DNA of 64,000 nt, from the NCBI GenBank assembly GCA_000380225.1, contig KB904821.1:1088107-1152106 (forward strand), in the 5' to 3' direction. Below the pieces are notes generated by a model, which had not been told where the DNA came from, ran no database searches, and saw nothing but the letters and a program-made list of their open reading frames with translations. Shown here piece by piece: positions 16,632 to 24,389 of this stretch (its first letter is position 1; every line of letters starts with the position of its first letter). This DNA is from a filamentous cyanobacterium ESFC-1 (GTDB taxonomy: Bacteria; Cyanobacteriota; Cyanobacteriia; Cyanobacteriales; Spirulinaceae). A program made the translations under genes and the position numbers.

Positions 16632-16856
16632 TACTTTGATGATTAGTGGATTAGTTATATTGTAGCGTTGGGTTTGAGTTAAAGCGATCGCAATTAAAGC
16701 TAATATTTAGTTTAAGAATTGTCGTTTGACTCTAAAGAAAGTTTTTGCTAAGTTTAGCGACCTAAAAACATAAGATAGACTGAAAACGTTATCAAGTGAT
16801 TCTCGCACCATGACTCAAATTACCCTATCCGAATTGATAAATCATAAATATCTTAC

Positions 16857-17498
16857 TTAACCCTGAAACTGAGTTAACAACCAAGCCCCCACTGTAGCGC
16901 GATCGCCTTCTCGACTACGTTGCAATGCTTCTTCAACAATAGCAATGGGTAAACCCGTTAAAACCTGGGATTCAGTAAGACGCTGACTGCCGCGATTCGC
17001 AATTGCGTAAGCTGAAATTTGCGCCTTTTGGACATCTACCACCCAGTATTCAGCGACTTCTAATTCTTCATACAAAAAGCGTTTATTTCCTTGGTCATCC
17101 AGCAACGAAGATACAGCAATTTCAATAGCTAAATTGGGAGGAGGAAACCGATCTAAATTCACCACTGCTGTTCCCCAGGGAATTGCTTGAGCTTGTTCGC
17201 GGATATAATAAGATAAATCGGGTTGACATTCCCTTTCTCCGGTTGCACGATAGCTACAATTGGCTAACCCTTTAAACGCAATTCCTTTGACAGTGCAATA
17301 GAGTTGTACCACAAAATCCACTAGGGAATTATCCGCAGCATGGTCATGACCAACGGGTGACATTTCTATCCTCATATAGCCTTGATGAAAATAGCTTTTA
17401 GCTTTCGCTAAATTTGGATGCGCGATCGCTTCTAGATAATCCTCCCAAGAAGTTTCAACCCAAACATCTGTTAATACAGGTGTAGATAAATCACTCAT
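16857..17498 (-). CDS. Uma2 family (DUF820) putative nuclease
   Basis: 213 aa. Uma2 landmarks are SWEDYLEAIAHPNLAKAKSY, MRIEMSPVGHDHAADNSLV, CQPDLSYYI, LAIEIAVSSLL and a Lys/Tyr-containing FLYEELEVAEYWVVDVQ. The metal-binding Asp and Glu are kept. It is the third Uma2 gene within 2.1 kb, and the family members differ strongly, so this is not a recent local amplification. It lies about 120 bp from the convergent-side end of flv1. Confidence 0.88.
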   Translation of the reverse strand: MSDLSTPVLTDVWVETSWEDYLEAIAHPNLAKAKSYFHQGYMRIEMSPVGHDHAADNSLVDFVVQLYCTVKGIAFKGLANCSYRATGERECQPDLSYYIREQAQAIPWGTAVVNLDRFPPPNLAIEIAVSSLLDDQGNKRFLYEELEVAEYWVVDVQKAQISAYAIANRGSQRLTESQVLTGLPIAIVEEALQRSREGDRATVGAWLLTQFQG

Positions 17499-17615
17499 AT
17501 CTTTAGAAACTATTTTCCTTCCTCCAATATAGCGACCGCTTACATCGCTTAAGACACCCTAAAAATAAGCTGAAGAGCAGAGTGGAAGAGGGGTTTACCA
17601 TGAGGGTGATAACAA

Positions 17616-19331
17616 TTAATAATGCGTCCCAGTTTTGCGGTGATGGACTGCGGTTACCCCATCCGATTCTAGAACTTTTCCGGTTTGGGCGATCGCGTAA
17701 ATCAACCAATGATCGCCACACTCCATGCGGTTATCGACGCGACATTCAACGTAAGCCAAAGCATCTTTGAGAACCGGTGCGCCATTTTCCGCTTTTTCGG
17801 TCTCAATGCCTTCAAAACGGTCTTCTCCGGGGGCAAAGGGCTTGAGAAACTGTTTCATAAGCGGATTCGCTTTGCCTTCCGGCAGAATATTGAGAACAAA
17901 AGGATTACCACTATGTAGCAAAGTTTCAATAGCCCGGTCTTTCGCCACCGCCACCGTCAGTCCGGGGGGGTTAAACGTCGCTTGAGACACCCAGGACGCT
18001 AACATCGCCCCAGACACCTCCTCCTGCTGGCTGGTGACGACACAAAGCGACCCAACGAGGCGGCCCACGGCTTGGGCGGTGCGATCGGCTTGTGACCCCT
18101 TGGGAGGCTTAGGAGTGCGGGTTTTCTTGGCTTTTTTCAGGGCTTGGGCGAAGTCGATTCCCGCTTCTTCGCAATACTGTAACGTGGCCGCGTCGGGTTT
18201 GAATTTCACCCGGATGGTGTCGAAACCGAGGCGATAACCTGCGTCGCGGAATTTACTTTCAATGAGGTCAATGGCTTCCCCACTCCAGCCAAACGACCCA
18301 AACGCCCCGGCCAGCTTGGTTTTATCCGCAGAGGCGAGGATAATGCCCAAAGCGGTTTGAATTTGGGTGGGGGCGTGGCCGCCGAGGGTAGGAGACCCGA
18401 CAATCACCCCGGCGCATTTTTCGATGATGGCTTTGACTTCTTCGGGGTCGGCGATTTCGGCGTTGATGGATTCGACGGCGACTCCGGCTTTGGTAATCCC
18501 CCGCGCGATCGCATCGGCGACAACGGCAGTATTACCGTAAGCTGAAGCGTAGACGACGGCTACAGATATTTCCTTTTTTTGCTGGTCTTGGGCCCACTGT
18601 TGATAAGCCGCGATCAGTTGCGACAAGCCGTAACGGACTAAGGGCCCGTGACCTGTCGCGTAAATTTGAGCGGGTTTGACAATGACTTTTTCGACGGCGT
18701 TGGCGATTTTTTTGGCGTGGGGGGCCATGACGCAATCGAAGTAATAGCGACGGTCTTCGAGATACACTTGCCAGCCTTCGTCAAAAACTTGATCGCCGCA
18801 AACGTGCGCCCCAAAGAGTTTATCGCTGTAGAGAATTTTGGTTTTGGGGTCGTAGGTACAAAGTTGGTCGGGGTAGCGAGGATTGGGAGTTAGGATAAAT
18901 TCGAGGTGATGACCTTGGCCGAGGTCGAGGGTTTCGTCGCTTTTAATAATTTGAATGTTGAGGTCGGGGGTTTCGAGGATTTCGCGCAGGGAAATGGCGG
19001 CAGGATTGGAACAAACAAAGGTAATCTGCGGGGCGATTTCGAGAAGGACTTTGAGGGTTTCGCCGCGATTGGGGTTAACGTGACCGAGAATGACGTAATC
19101 GATGGTTTTGGGATCGAGGCGTTGTTGGACTTCTTTAAGGAAGATTTTGGTAAAGGATTCCCCAGGGGGGTCAAAAAGGGCGGTTTTGTCGGCGTTGATA
19201 ATATAGGAGTTGGCGGTTGTACCTTTTTGCAAAGCATATTCGATTTCAAATTTGAGTCGATCCCAAGTGCGCGATCGCAAGGCGGTGGTATCAATGGCGA
19301 TAGGATAGGCTTGTACGTCTCTGGCTTTCAT
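17616..19331 (-). CDS. flv1: diflavin flavoprotein Flv1-type
   Basis: 571 aa, full length for cyanobacterial class C flavodiiron proteins. A metallo-beta-lactamase-like domain (1-250) is followed by flavodoxin (about 257-400, VVYASAYGNTAVVADAIARG) and flavin reductase (about 430-571, GRLVGSLCVVTSQQEEVSGA). The iron-ligand motif HxExDH is replaced by HVNPNRGE, as in Flv1-type subunits that lack canonical di-iron ligands and work with Flv3 in Mehler-like O2 photoreduction to water. The N-terminus (TTALRSRTWDRLKFEIEYAL) also fits Flv1. No flv3 gene is in this window. Confidence 0.9.
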   Translation of the reverse strand: MKARDVQAYPIAIDTTALRSRTWDRLKFEIEYALQKGTTANSYIINADKTALFDPPGESFTKIFLKEVQQRLDPKTIDYVILGHVNPNRGETLKVLLEIAPQITFVCSNPAAISLREILETPDLNIQIIKSDETLDLGQGHHLEFILTPNPRYPDQLCTYDPKTKILYSDKLFGAHVCGDQVFDEGWQVYLEDRRYYFDCVMAPHAKKIANAVEKVIVKPAQIYATGHGPLVRYGLSQLIAAYQQWAQDQQKKEISVAVVYASAYGNTAVVADAIARGITKAGVAVESINAEIADPEEVKAIIEKCAGVIVGSPTLGGHAPTQIQTALGIILASADKTKLAGAFGSFGWSGEAIDLIESKFRDAGYRLGFDTIRVKFKPDAATLQYCEEAGIDFAQALKKAKKTRTPKPPKGSQADRTAQAVGRLVGSLCVVTSQQEEVSGAMLASWVSQATFNPPGLTVAVAKDRAIETLLHSGNPFVLNILPEGKANPLMKQFLKPFAPGEDRFEGIETEKAENGAPVLKDALAYVECRVDNRMECGDHWLIYAIAQTGKVLESDGVTAVHHRKTGTHY

Positions 19332-19574
19332 ATATTTATTTCATTAACATTTGCTTCTATTATCTAGCATTCTGTTAATAAAATAAAGAGCGAGCTTATT
19401 ACTTTTTTTAAGAAAAGCAATTGAATCTCGTTTCTAAGTTATATCTAGAAAAGCTAGATTGAGGCACTACTTCAATTCAAAAGTAACGAAATTAATCCGA
19501 TCGCAAACAACGCCCAATCAAGCGCGTTATAATTTTTCTAAGAATCAGCAATTAGCATCAGAGAAATTAAAACC

Positions 19575-19973
19575 ATGCCAATCGTTAAAATTGATGCTCA
19601 GTTATCTAAAAACGATTTACTCCAAGCAGCACAACAACTTAGTCCCACTGAATTATCAGAATTTATTCAAGAAATCCTAATGCTCAATGCCAAAAAAACA
19701 GCGCCTTCTTTAAATCAAAAGGAAGCTAACTTATTGATTGAAATTAATCAAGGTATTGACCCCGATCTTCAACAAGAATATCAACAACTTATCCAAAAAC
19801 GTGATTTAGAAACCCTAAGTAAAACAGAATATAAAAAACTTTTAGACTTAACCGATATTATCGAAACTTATCAAGCTAAACTTTTAGAAAATGTAGCCCA
19901 ACTCGCCCGACTGCGGCAAGTACCTTTTAGTACCTTAATTAAACAATTAGGGATTCAACCTACTTCTCTATGA
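19575..19973 (+). CDS. small helical protein coupled to HNH nuclease
   Basis: 132 aa, predicted to be mostly helical and polar, with no signal or membrane segment (LSKNDLLQAAQQLSPTELSE, PDLQQEYQQLIQKRDLETLS, ETYQAKLLENVAQLARLRQV). No family is recognised with certainty, though similar small proteins precede HNH genes in other cyanobacteria. Its stop overlaps the start of the HNH gene (ATGA at 19970), so the two are translationally coupled. The arrangement resembles an antitoxin- or immunity-like partner ahead of a nuclease, but this is inference. Confidence 0.75.
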   Translation: MPIVKIDAQLSKNDLLQAAQQLSPTELSEFIQEILMLNAKKTAPSLNQKEANLLIEINQGIDPDLQQEYQQLIQKRDLETLSKTEYKKLLDLTDIIETYQAKLLENVAQLARLRQVPFSTLIKQLGIQPTSL

Positions 19974-20389
19974 CAGAGCCATCCTCATCTCTAAAACAAA
20001 CTGTGCGAGAACGAGCGCGAGGCTGCTGTGAATATTGTTGGAGTCAAGAAAAATTTGCTACCCAAAGTTTTTCTATTGAACATATCTATCCTTTAAGTAA
20101 AGGTGGGCAAACCAGTTTAGAAAACCTCGCTCTCGCTTGCCAAGGCTGCAATAATTATAAATATAATAAAACAAAAAGTAAAGACCCTGTGAATCAAGAA
20201 TTAGTGTCTCTTTATCATCCTAGACAACAGCAGTGGCAAGAACATTTTGCTTGGAATGAAGATTATACTTTGATAGTTGGATTGACTCCTACTGGACGCA
20301 CAACAGTAACAGAATTGCGTTTAAATCGATCGGGATTAGTCAATTTACGCCAAATTTTATATGCAATGGGCGAACATCCTCCAAATTAG
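19970..20389 (+). CDS. HNH endonuclease
   Basis: 139 aa. The HNH core is complete: CCEYCWSQ supplies the first zinc-knuckle cysteines, FSIEHIYPLSKGG holds the catalytic His, NLALACQGCNNYKYNKT supplies the second CxxC and the Asn, and the final helix carries Lys residues. The C-terminal 50 residues (HPRQQQWQEHFAWNEDYTLI and beyond) are typical of stand-alone bacterial HNH proteins of this size. It overlaps the upstream 132-aa gene by 4 bp. The target is unknown; restriction, mobile or toxin roles are all possible. Confidence 0.9.
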   Translation: MTEPSSSLKQTVRERARGCCEYCWSQEKFATQSFSIEHIYPLSKGGQTSLENLALACQGCNNYKYNKTKSKDPVNQELVSLYHPRQQQWQEHFAWNEDYTLIVGLTPTGRTTVTELRLNRSGLVNLRQILYAMGEHPPN

Positions 20390-20582
20390 TAGCTGATAAA
20401 TATCGTCACAGCGAAGAATCAATAAACAGTACAATTTTAGCTTCTATGCTTTTAGATTGTACTTAGAAATGCAGTTTTGAAGTTCTGCCTCAATTCTATT
20501 TGTTCTTGTATCATATTATTCTATTCTGCAATCTTAGCCTTAAGCTTTTACTTGATTTTCTATTAAGGCAAAGGCTCATTTT

Positions 20583-20611
20583 CTCGTCCCTTAGTAGAAC
20601 CAAGGAACGAG
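20583..20611. repeat. small hairpin repeat, copy 1
   Basis: CTCGTCCCTTAG and CCAAGGAACGAG form an imperfect 12-bp stem with a short loop. Copies occur at 22641, 24312 and 45060. Confidence 0.75.
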
Positions 20612-20653
20612 GTTAATTTTTACTTTTGCTTGACAGAGTGCGATATTGGTGTT

Positions 20654-21622
20654 CTACTCGAAGTTACAAGCGGTTTCTGGTTGAATGGGACAAGTGGGAC
20701 TTTCGAGATCGTTTCCACTAAGCTGAAGCCATTTCAGATTCTGGAGATTGGTTAAGGGGGTTATGTCTGCAATCTCATTTCTACTAAGAACAAGCGCCTG
20801 AAGATTCTGAAGATTGGCTAAGGGCGTTACATCTTCAATATTATTTTCACGAAGATAAAGCGTTGTTAGACTCTGGAGACTGGCTAAAGGGGTTACGTCT
20901 TCAATCTCATTTTCATTAAGATAAAGCGCTTCGAGATTCTGGAGATTGGCTAAGGGGCTTACATCGACAATCTCATTGGCAACAAGCAAAAGCCTTGTTA
21001 GACTCTGGAGATTGGCTACCGGGGTTATGTCTACAATTTCATTGTAACTAAGATGAAGCGCTGTCAGACTCTGGAGATTGGCTAAGGGGCTTACATCGAC
21101 AATCTCATTATTATCAAGCCAAAGTGTTGTCAAACTCTGGAGATTGGCTAAAGGGGTGACATCGACAACCTCATTGAAGGCAAGAGAAAGCTTTTCGAGA
21201 TTCTGGAGATTGGCTACGGGGGTGACATCGACAATCTCATTGTTATCAAGCGTAAGCCTTGTCAGATTCTGGAGATTGGCTAAGGAGGTTACATCGACAA
21301 TCTCATTCCGCCAAAGAACAAGCTCTTCGATATTCTGGAGACTGGCTAAGGGCGTTACATCGACAATCTCATTGTTACTAAGAGATATCTCGTTTTTCTG
21401 GGTGAGGATTTCTGTGGCGCGATCGCACTCTTCTGTTTCTGCTTCCTCTAATAACACTTGAACCGTATGACGAGCCTCTGGGGTTAAATCGTCTTGATTC
21501 AGACACCAATCCGTAAACGTCTCAAAGGTATCTGACGGATTTTCAACTTGTGCGATTGCCCTGTCAACACTGACAATCATTCCTAAAATTGCCAAGAACC
21601 CAGAATAGATGATTTGCTTCAC
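20654..21622 (-). CDS. exported leucine-rich-repeat protein
   Basis: 322 aa. A signal peptide (SGFLAILGMIVSVDRAIA) precedes a Cys-containing N-cap, then ten 22-residue internalin-type LRRs beginning near residue 85, with consensus NEIVDVTPLANLQSLTTLWL. The C-cap is DLESPTCPIQPETACNFE, with a Cys pair. It is likely periplasmic or surface-exposed and protein-binding. The DNA repeats (66 bp) are very similar, so repeat number may change by recombination. A broken copy of its C-cap and 3' flank lies at 22.65-22.78 kb. Confidence 0.88.
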   Translation of the reverse strand: MKQIIYSGFLAILGMIVSVDRAIAQVENPSDTFETFTDWCLNQDDLTPEARHTVQVLLEEAETEECDRATEILTQKNEISLSNNEIVDVTPLASLQNIEELVLWRNEIVDVTSLANLQNLTRLTLDNNEIVDVTPVANLQNLEKLSLAFNEVVDVTPLANLQSLTTLWLDNNEIVDVSPLANLQSLTALHLSYNEIVDITPVANLQSLTRLLLVANEIVDVSPLANLQNLEALYLNENEIEDVTPLASLQSLTTLYLRENNIEDVTPLANLQNLQALVLSRNEIADITPLTNLQNLKWLQLSGNDLESPTCPIQPETACNFE

Positions 21623-21662
21623 GATCGCTTCCTTTTTTTGTCTTCATATCAAGCTCTAGTTT

Positions 21663-21782
21663 AAAAGTTAGCAGCAGCAATGCTAAGGTTGAGAATCGGT
21701 TTGGCGATCGCTCCTGGAATAGCGGTACTGCCGATATGCTGGATATCGAGGACGCGATCGCCCAAAACTGCTGCTAACTTTT
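21663..21782. repeat. 120-bp element bounded by perfect 15-bp inverted repeats
   Basis: AAAAGTTAGCAGCAG at 21663-21677 is the exact reverse complement of 21768-21782. Two HIP1 palindromes lie inside near-symmetrically. It lies in the spacer between the LRR gene and a Uma2 gene. It could be a degenerate mobile element or a structured RNA; no coding potential is seen. Confidence 0.7.
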
Positions 21783-21837
21783 CTTACATGAACAAATCCG
21801 GTCATTTCGGATCGTATTCGGCTTAACTAACAAAGCT

Positions 21838-22530
21838 TCATTCAAGGTTACGCGATCGCCCTGCTAACTCCTGCACAAAAGCTTGATGAATGGGGTCAGC
21901 AATCCCAGCTTGCAGCCCATTCAGCACCTCCATCATTTTGCCCTCTAATAAAGCTGGCACATTCAGCCACAATCCGGGAAACACGCTACTGCGAATCATG
22001 CCATCGGTATCCGGTTCAATTAAGACAAATTCCTCGGCTTGTAACCGAAACCAACTGAGGCGATTCTCAAAAGTTGACCACACCAAATATTCCTGTACCC
22101 CATTGCGTTGATAGGCATTTTGCTTGTCTCCTAAGTCAATGGCTGCACTACTCGTAGCAATTTCCGCCACTAACTCTGGTGTCCCTTCGATATAACCATC
22201 TTCGCTAATCGTGGAGTTACCGCCAACTTCAATTCGCAGCAGGGCATCTGGTTGGGGTTCATTGTCCATATCTAGCCGGGTGGTTGTGTTATCAGCAGCA
22301 CTAACACCGGGAGTAGCTGTCCAATACACCCCTAACCAGGTGATTAAGGCAGCGTGAGGTGTACCGTGAAAGACTCTAACTGGGGAGGCCACGTAAACCA
22401 CTCCTTCAATCAATTCAGCCTTAAATTTTTCTGGGGTTGCTTCATAGCGGCGCTCAAACTCAGCACGAGTGAGGCGATCGCCACTTTCTAGGGGTGGAAT
22501 TGGAAGGGAACGAGCAGGCTGCAACACCAT
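21838..22530 (-). CDS. Uma2 family (DUF820) putative nuclease
   Basis: About 230 aa from ATG 22530. Uma2 features are MTRAEFERRYEATPEKFKAE-like (LTRAEFERRYEATPEKFKAE), LIEGVVYVASPVRVFHG, QPDALLRIEVGG, LVAEIATSSAA and DLGDKQNAYQRNGVQEYLVW. The Asp, Glu and Lys of the nuclease-like core are all present. The C-terminal extension (VPALLEGKMMEVLNGLQAGI) is common in longer members. It is the fourth Uma2 gene of the cluster; no toxin or antitoxin partner is seen. Confidence 0.88.
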   Translation of the reverse strand: MVLQPARSLPIPPLESGDRLTRAEFERRYEATPEKFKAELIEGVVYVASPVRVFHGTPHAALITWLGVYWTATPGVSAADNTTTRLDMDNEPQPDALLRIEVGGNSTISEDGYIEGTPELVAEIATSSAAIDLGDKQNAYQRNGVQEYLVWSTFENRLSWFRLQAEEFVLIEPDTDGMIRSSVFPGLWLNVPALLEGKMMEVLNGLQAGIADPIHQAFVQELAGRSRNLE

Positions 22531-22640
22531 AATCAAAAATCAAAGTTTAGAGGCATCAAGGAGATGGTATCTATTTTAGTCCACCCCCAGTAGGCAATAG
22601 AGAAGACGCGATCGCCCTTTTTTCTCGTTGTTAGATTTAA

Positions 22641-22672
22641 CCTCGTTTCTAGGTTGTACCAAGGAACGAGGT
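22641..22672. repeat. small hairpin repeat, copy 2
   Basis: CCTCGTTTCTAGG and CCAAGGAACGAGG form a stem. It flanks the LRR relic just as copy 1 flanks the intact LRR gene's 3' side, showing that the repeat moved or was copied with it. Confidence 0.75.
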
Positions 22673-22716
22673 TAATTTTTACCTTTACTTTCAAGACAGA
22701 GTGCGATATTGATGTT

Positions 22717-22779
22717 CTACTCAAAGCGGCAAACGGTTTCTGGTTGAATTGGACAAGTGGGAGTTTTGAGATCGTTTCC
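22717..22779 (-). pseudogene. relic of LRR gene 3' end
   Basis: Read on the minus strand this encodes GNDLKTPTCPIQPETVCRFE followed by a stop, matching the C-cap and stop of the intact LRR gene (20654-21622) at 16 of 20 positions. Homology continues downstream to the hairpin repeat. The rest of the gene is missing, and a Uma2 gene starts just beyond on the other strand. It marks a deletion or partial duplication. Confidence 0.85.
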
Positions 22780-22842
22780 ACCTTGAGTTCTGATGAATCA
22801 GTTTGATTTTGATACAATAAGCTATAAAATAAAAGTTTATAT

Positions 22843-23412
22843 ATGACTGCAATTCAGCTAAATCTAGCCCCCCTCATTCAGCATTTAACCGCCGAACAGT
22901 TCTATGAATTGTGCATGGCAAATAAAGATGTGGTGATGGAACGAAGTGCAACTGGAGAATTGATTATTATGCCCCCTGTTGGCGGTGAAAGTGGCGAACG
23001 AGAAGCAAACTATATCACCGATCTAAATATTTGGAATCGTCAGACTCAACTGGGAAAAGTATTCAGTTCCTCCACTGTATTTAGATTACCTCAAGGGGGC
23101 GATCGCTCTCCTGATGCTGCCTGGGTTTCCCTAGAACGCTGGCAAGCCCTCACTCCCGAACAACGGCGAAAATTCCCACCCCTATGTCCCGATTTTGTCT
23201 TAGAATTGCGTTCAGAGAGCGATCGCCTTAAGCCCCTACAAAATAAAATGCAAGAATACCTCACAAGCGGTTTACAACTGGGGTGGCTAATCGATCCGCA
23301 AAATCAAAAAGTTGAGATTTATCGCCCTCATCAAGAGGTAGAAATTTTTGCCCTTCCCGCTACTGTTTCAGGAGAAGATGTATTACCCGGCTTTCGTTTA
23401 GAAATCGAGTAA
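22843..23412 (+). CDS. Uma2 family (DUF820) putative nuclease
   Basis: 189 aa of the subgroup beginning with an LTAEQFYELCMANKDVVMER segment, then GELIIMPPVGGESGEREANY, the core SPDAAWVSLERW, PDFVLELRSESDRLK and MQEYLTSGLQLGWLIDPQ. The catalytic-type Asp/Glu/Lys set is intact. The DNA of its first 15 codons reappears at about 23472-23515, next to a toxin-antitoxin pair. Confidence 0.9.
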   Translation: MTAIQLNLAPLIQHLTAEQFYELCMANKDVVMERSATGELIIMPPVGGESGEREANYITDLNIWNRQTQLGKVFSSSTVFRLPQGGDRSPDAAWVSLERWQALTPEQRRKFPPLCPDFVLELRSESDRLKPLQNKMQEYLTSGLQLGWLIDPQNQKVEIYRPHQEVEIFALPATVSGEDVLPGFRLEIE

Positions 23413-23471
23413 AGTTAAGGAATATTTTGAAAAAATAAGGAACGAAGTTAGCGCGATTATAAATAACTTAC

Positions 23472-23515
23472 AACAGACCGCAATTAAACTAAACTTAGCC
23501 CCTCTAATTCAGCTC
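23472..23515 (+). pseudogene. relic of a Uma2 gene 5' end
   Basis: The sequence encodes QTAIKLNLAPLIQL, closely matching the start of the preceding Uma2 gene (MTAIQLNLAPLIQHL). It is in frame with the antitoxin gene that begins at 23516 but lacks its own start codon. It looks like the stump of a second Uma2 copy cut off by the toxin-antitoxin locus. Confidence 0.7.
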
Positions 23516-23755
23516 ATGTCTAACGCCAAAGCCCTACAAACGATTGCCCAAAATCTCCCTGTATTCAGTACAACAGAGCAAAAAGAACGATTTTTATTTA
23601 TTATAGGTGCGCTAACAACTCGCATCATCAGCTTACGAAAAGCTTCTGAGTTGATGAATTTAGAAACTGAGGTAATGTTACAAATTCTGGATAGCTTGGG
23701 AATCGAATTTTCCTATTTAGCGCCTGAAGATATCGAACGAGAAAATATATGGTGA
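23516..23755 (+). CDS. UPF0175-like antitoxin
   Basis: 79 aa. The N-terminal helix is followed by a helix-turn-helix-like segment (ISLRKASELMNLETEVMLQILDSLGIEFSYL), which fits UPF0175/HigA-less DNA-binding antitoxins that partner DUF3368 PIN toxins in cyanobacteria. Its 3' end overlaps the toxin start by 7 bp. It probably neutralises the toxin and autoregulates the operon. Family placement rests on the pattern and partner and is moderate. Confidence 0.7.
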   Translation: MSNAKALQTIAQNLPVFSTTEQKERFLFIIGALTTRIISLRKASELMNLETEVMLQILDSLGIEFSYLAPEDIERENIW

Positions 23756-24246
23756 TACCAATCAAAGTTGTTATTAATTCATCGCCGCTTATCTTCTTGA
23801 GTAAGTTGCAATTTCTATCGATATTTTTGAACGAAGCTTATGAATTTTATATTCCGACTTCAGTTCAGTCTGAAATTGAAGCTAAAAGCGATTTAGTCGC
23901 TTCTGCGATCGCACCATTCATTGATTCTGTCATTTTGCAAGTTCAATCTACCAATTTACAGACTCTTTTTGAACAACTTTGTTTGAAATTAGGTCGCGGA
24001 GAATCAGAAACAATTGCTCTTGCGACTGAACTACAAGCAGATTTTATAATATTAGACGATCTCGCTGCTCGTAAAACAGCCGCTAGTTTAGGATTAAATG
24101 TTAAAGGAACTTTAGCAATTATTAGAAAACTAAGTCAAGAAAACAAAATTGAAATTGGCGATCGCGCTCAATTTTATCAAAAATTAATAGATATCGATTT
24201 TAGGATTTCGCGGTCTATTTTTGATGATATTTTTGCAGATTTGTAA
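23749..24246 (+). CDS. DUF3368 PIN-domain toxin
   Basis: 165 aa. The PIN fold shows KVVINSSPLIFLSKL (first Asp replaced by Asn-Ser as usual in DUF3368), the conserved acidic block LGRGESETIALATEL, and the third acidic motif FIILDDLAARKTA with GLNVKGTLAII. PIN proteins are Mg-dependent ribonucleases that cut tRNA or mRNA in toxin-antitoxin modules. It overlaps its probable antitoxin gene by 7 bp (one operon). Confidence 0.85.
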   Translation: MVIPIKVVINSSPLIFLSKLQFLSIFLNEAYEFYIPTSVQSEIEAKSDLVASAIAPFIDSVILQVQSTNLQTLFEQLCLKLGRGESETIALATELQADFIILDDLAARKTAASLGLNVKGTLAIIRKLSQENKIEIGDRAQFYQKLIDIDFRISRSIFDDIFADL

Positions 24247-24311
24247 TGAATACAAGCTACAATTTTTCTCGTTATACTCTTTGATTTTATATTGAGGCAG
24301 AGTCCCGTTTT

Positions 24312-24340
24312 CTCGTCCCTTGGTAGAATCAAGGAACGAG
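24312..24340. repeat. small hairpin repeat, copy 3
   Basis: CTCGTCCCTTGG and CAAGGAACGAG form a stem. The flanking text AAAGCCCTAAAGGGCTT is a second perfect small hairpin (24346-24362) that may terminate transcription between the convergent toxin and DsbA-like genes. Confidence 0.75.
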
Positions 24341-24389
24341 GTTGAAAGCCCTAAAGGGCTTACTACGAAACGAGATTTAAGCGAGCAAA

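Noticed and set aside
16811..16861. ATG frame MTQITLSELINHKYLT and stop, downstream of a promoter-like stretch
   Set aside because: Only 16 codons; could be an antitoxin remnant but nothing supports it.
21078..21461. Forward frame antisense to the LRR gene; also the 66-bp repeats as a CRISPR
   Set aside because: The repeats have no spacer/repeat alternation and encode a clear 22-residue LRR on the minus strand with signal peptide.
22533..22817. 94-codon minus frame between two Uma2 genes
   Set aside because: It reads the LRR relic in the wrong frame and has no family resemblance.
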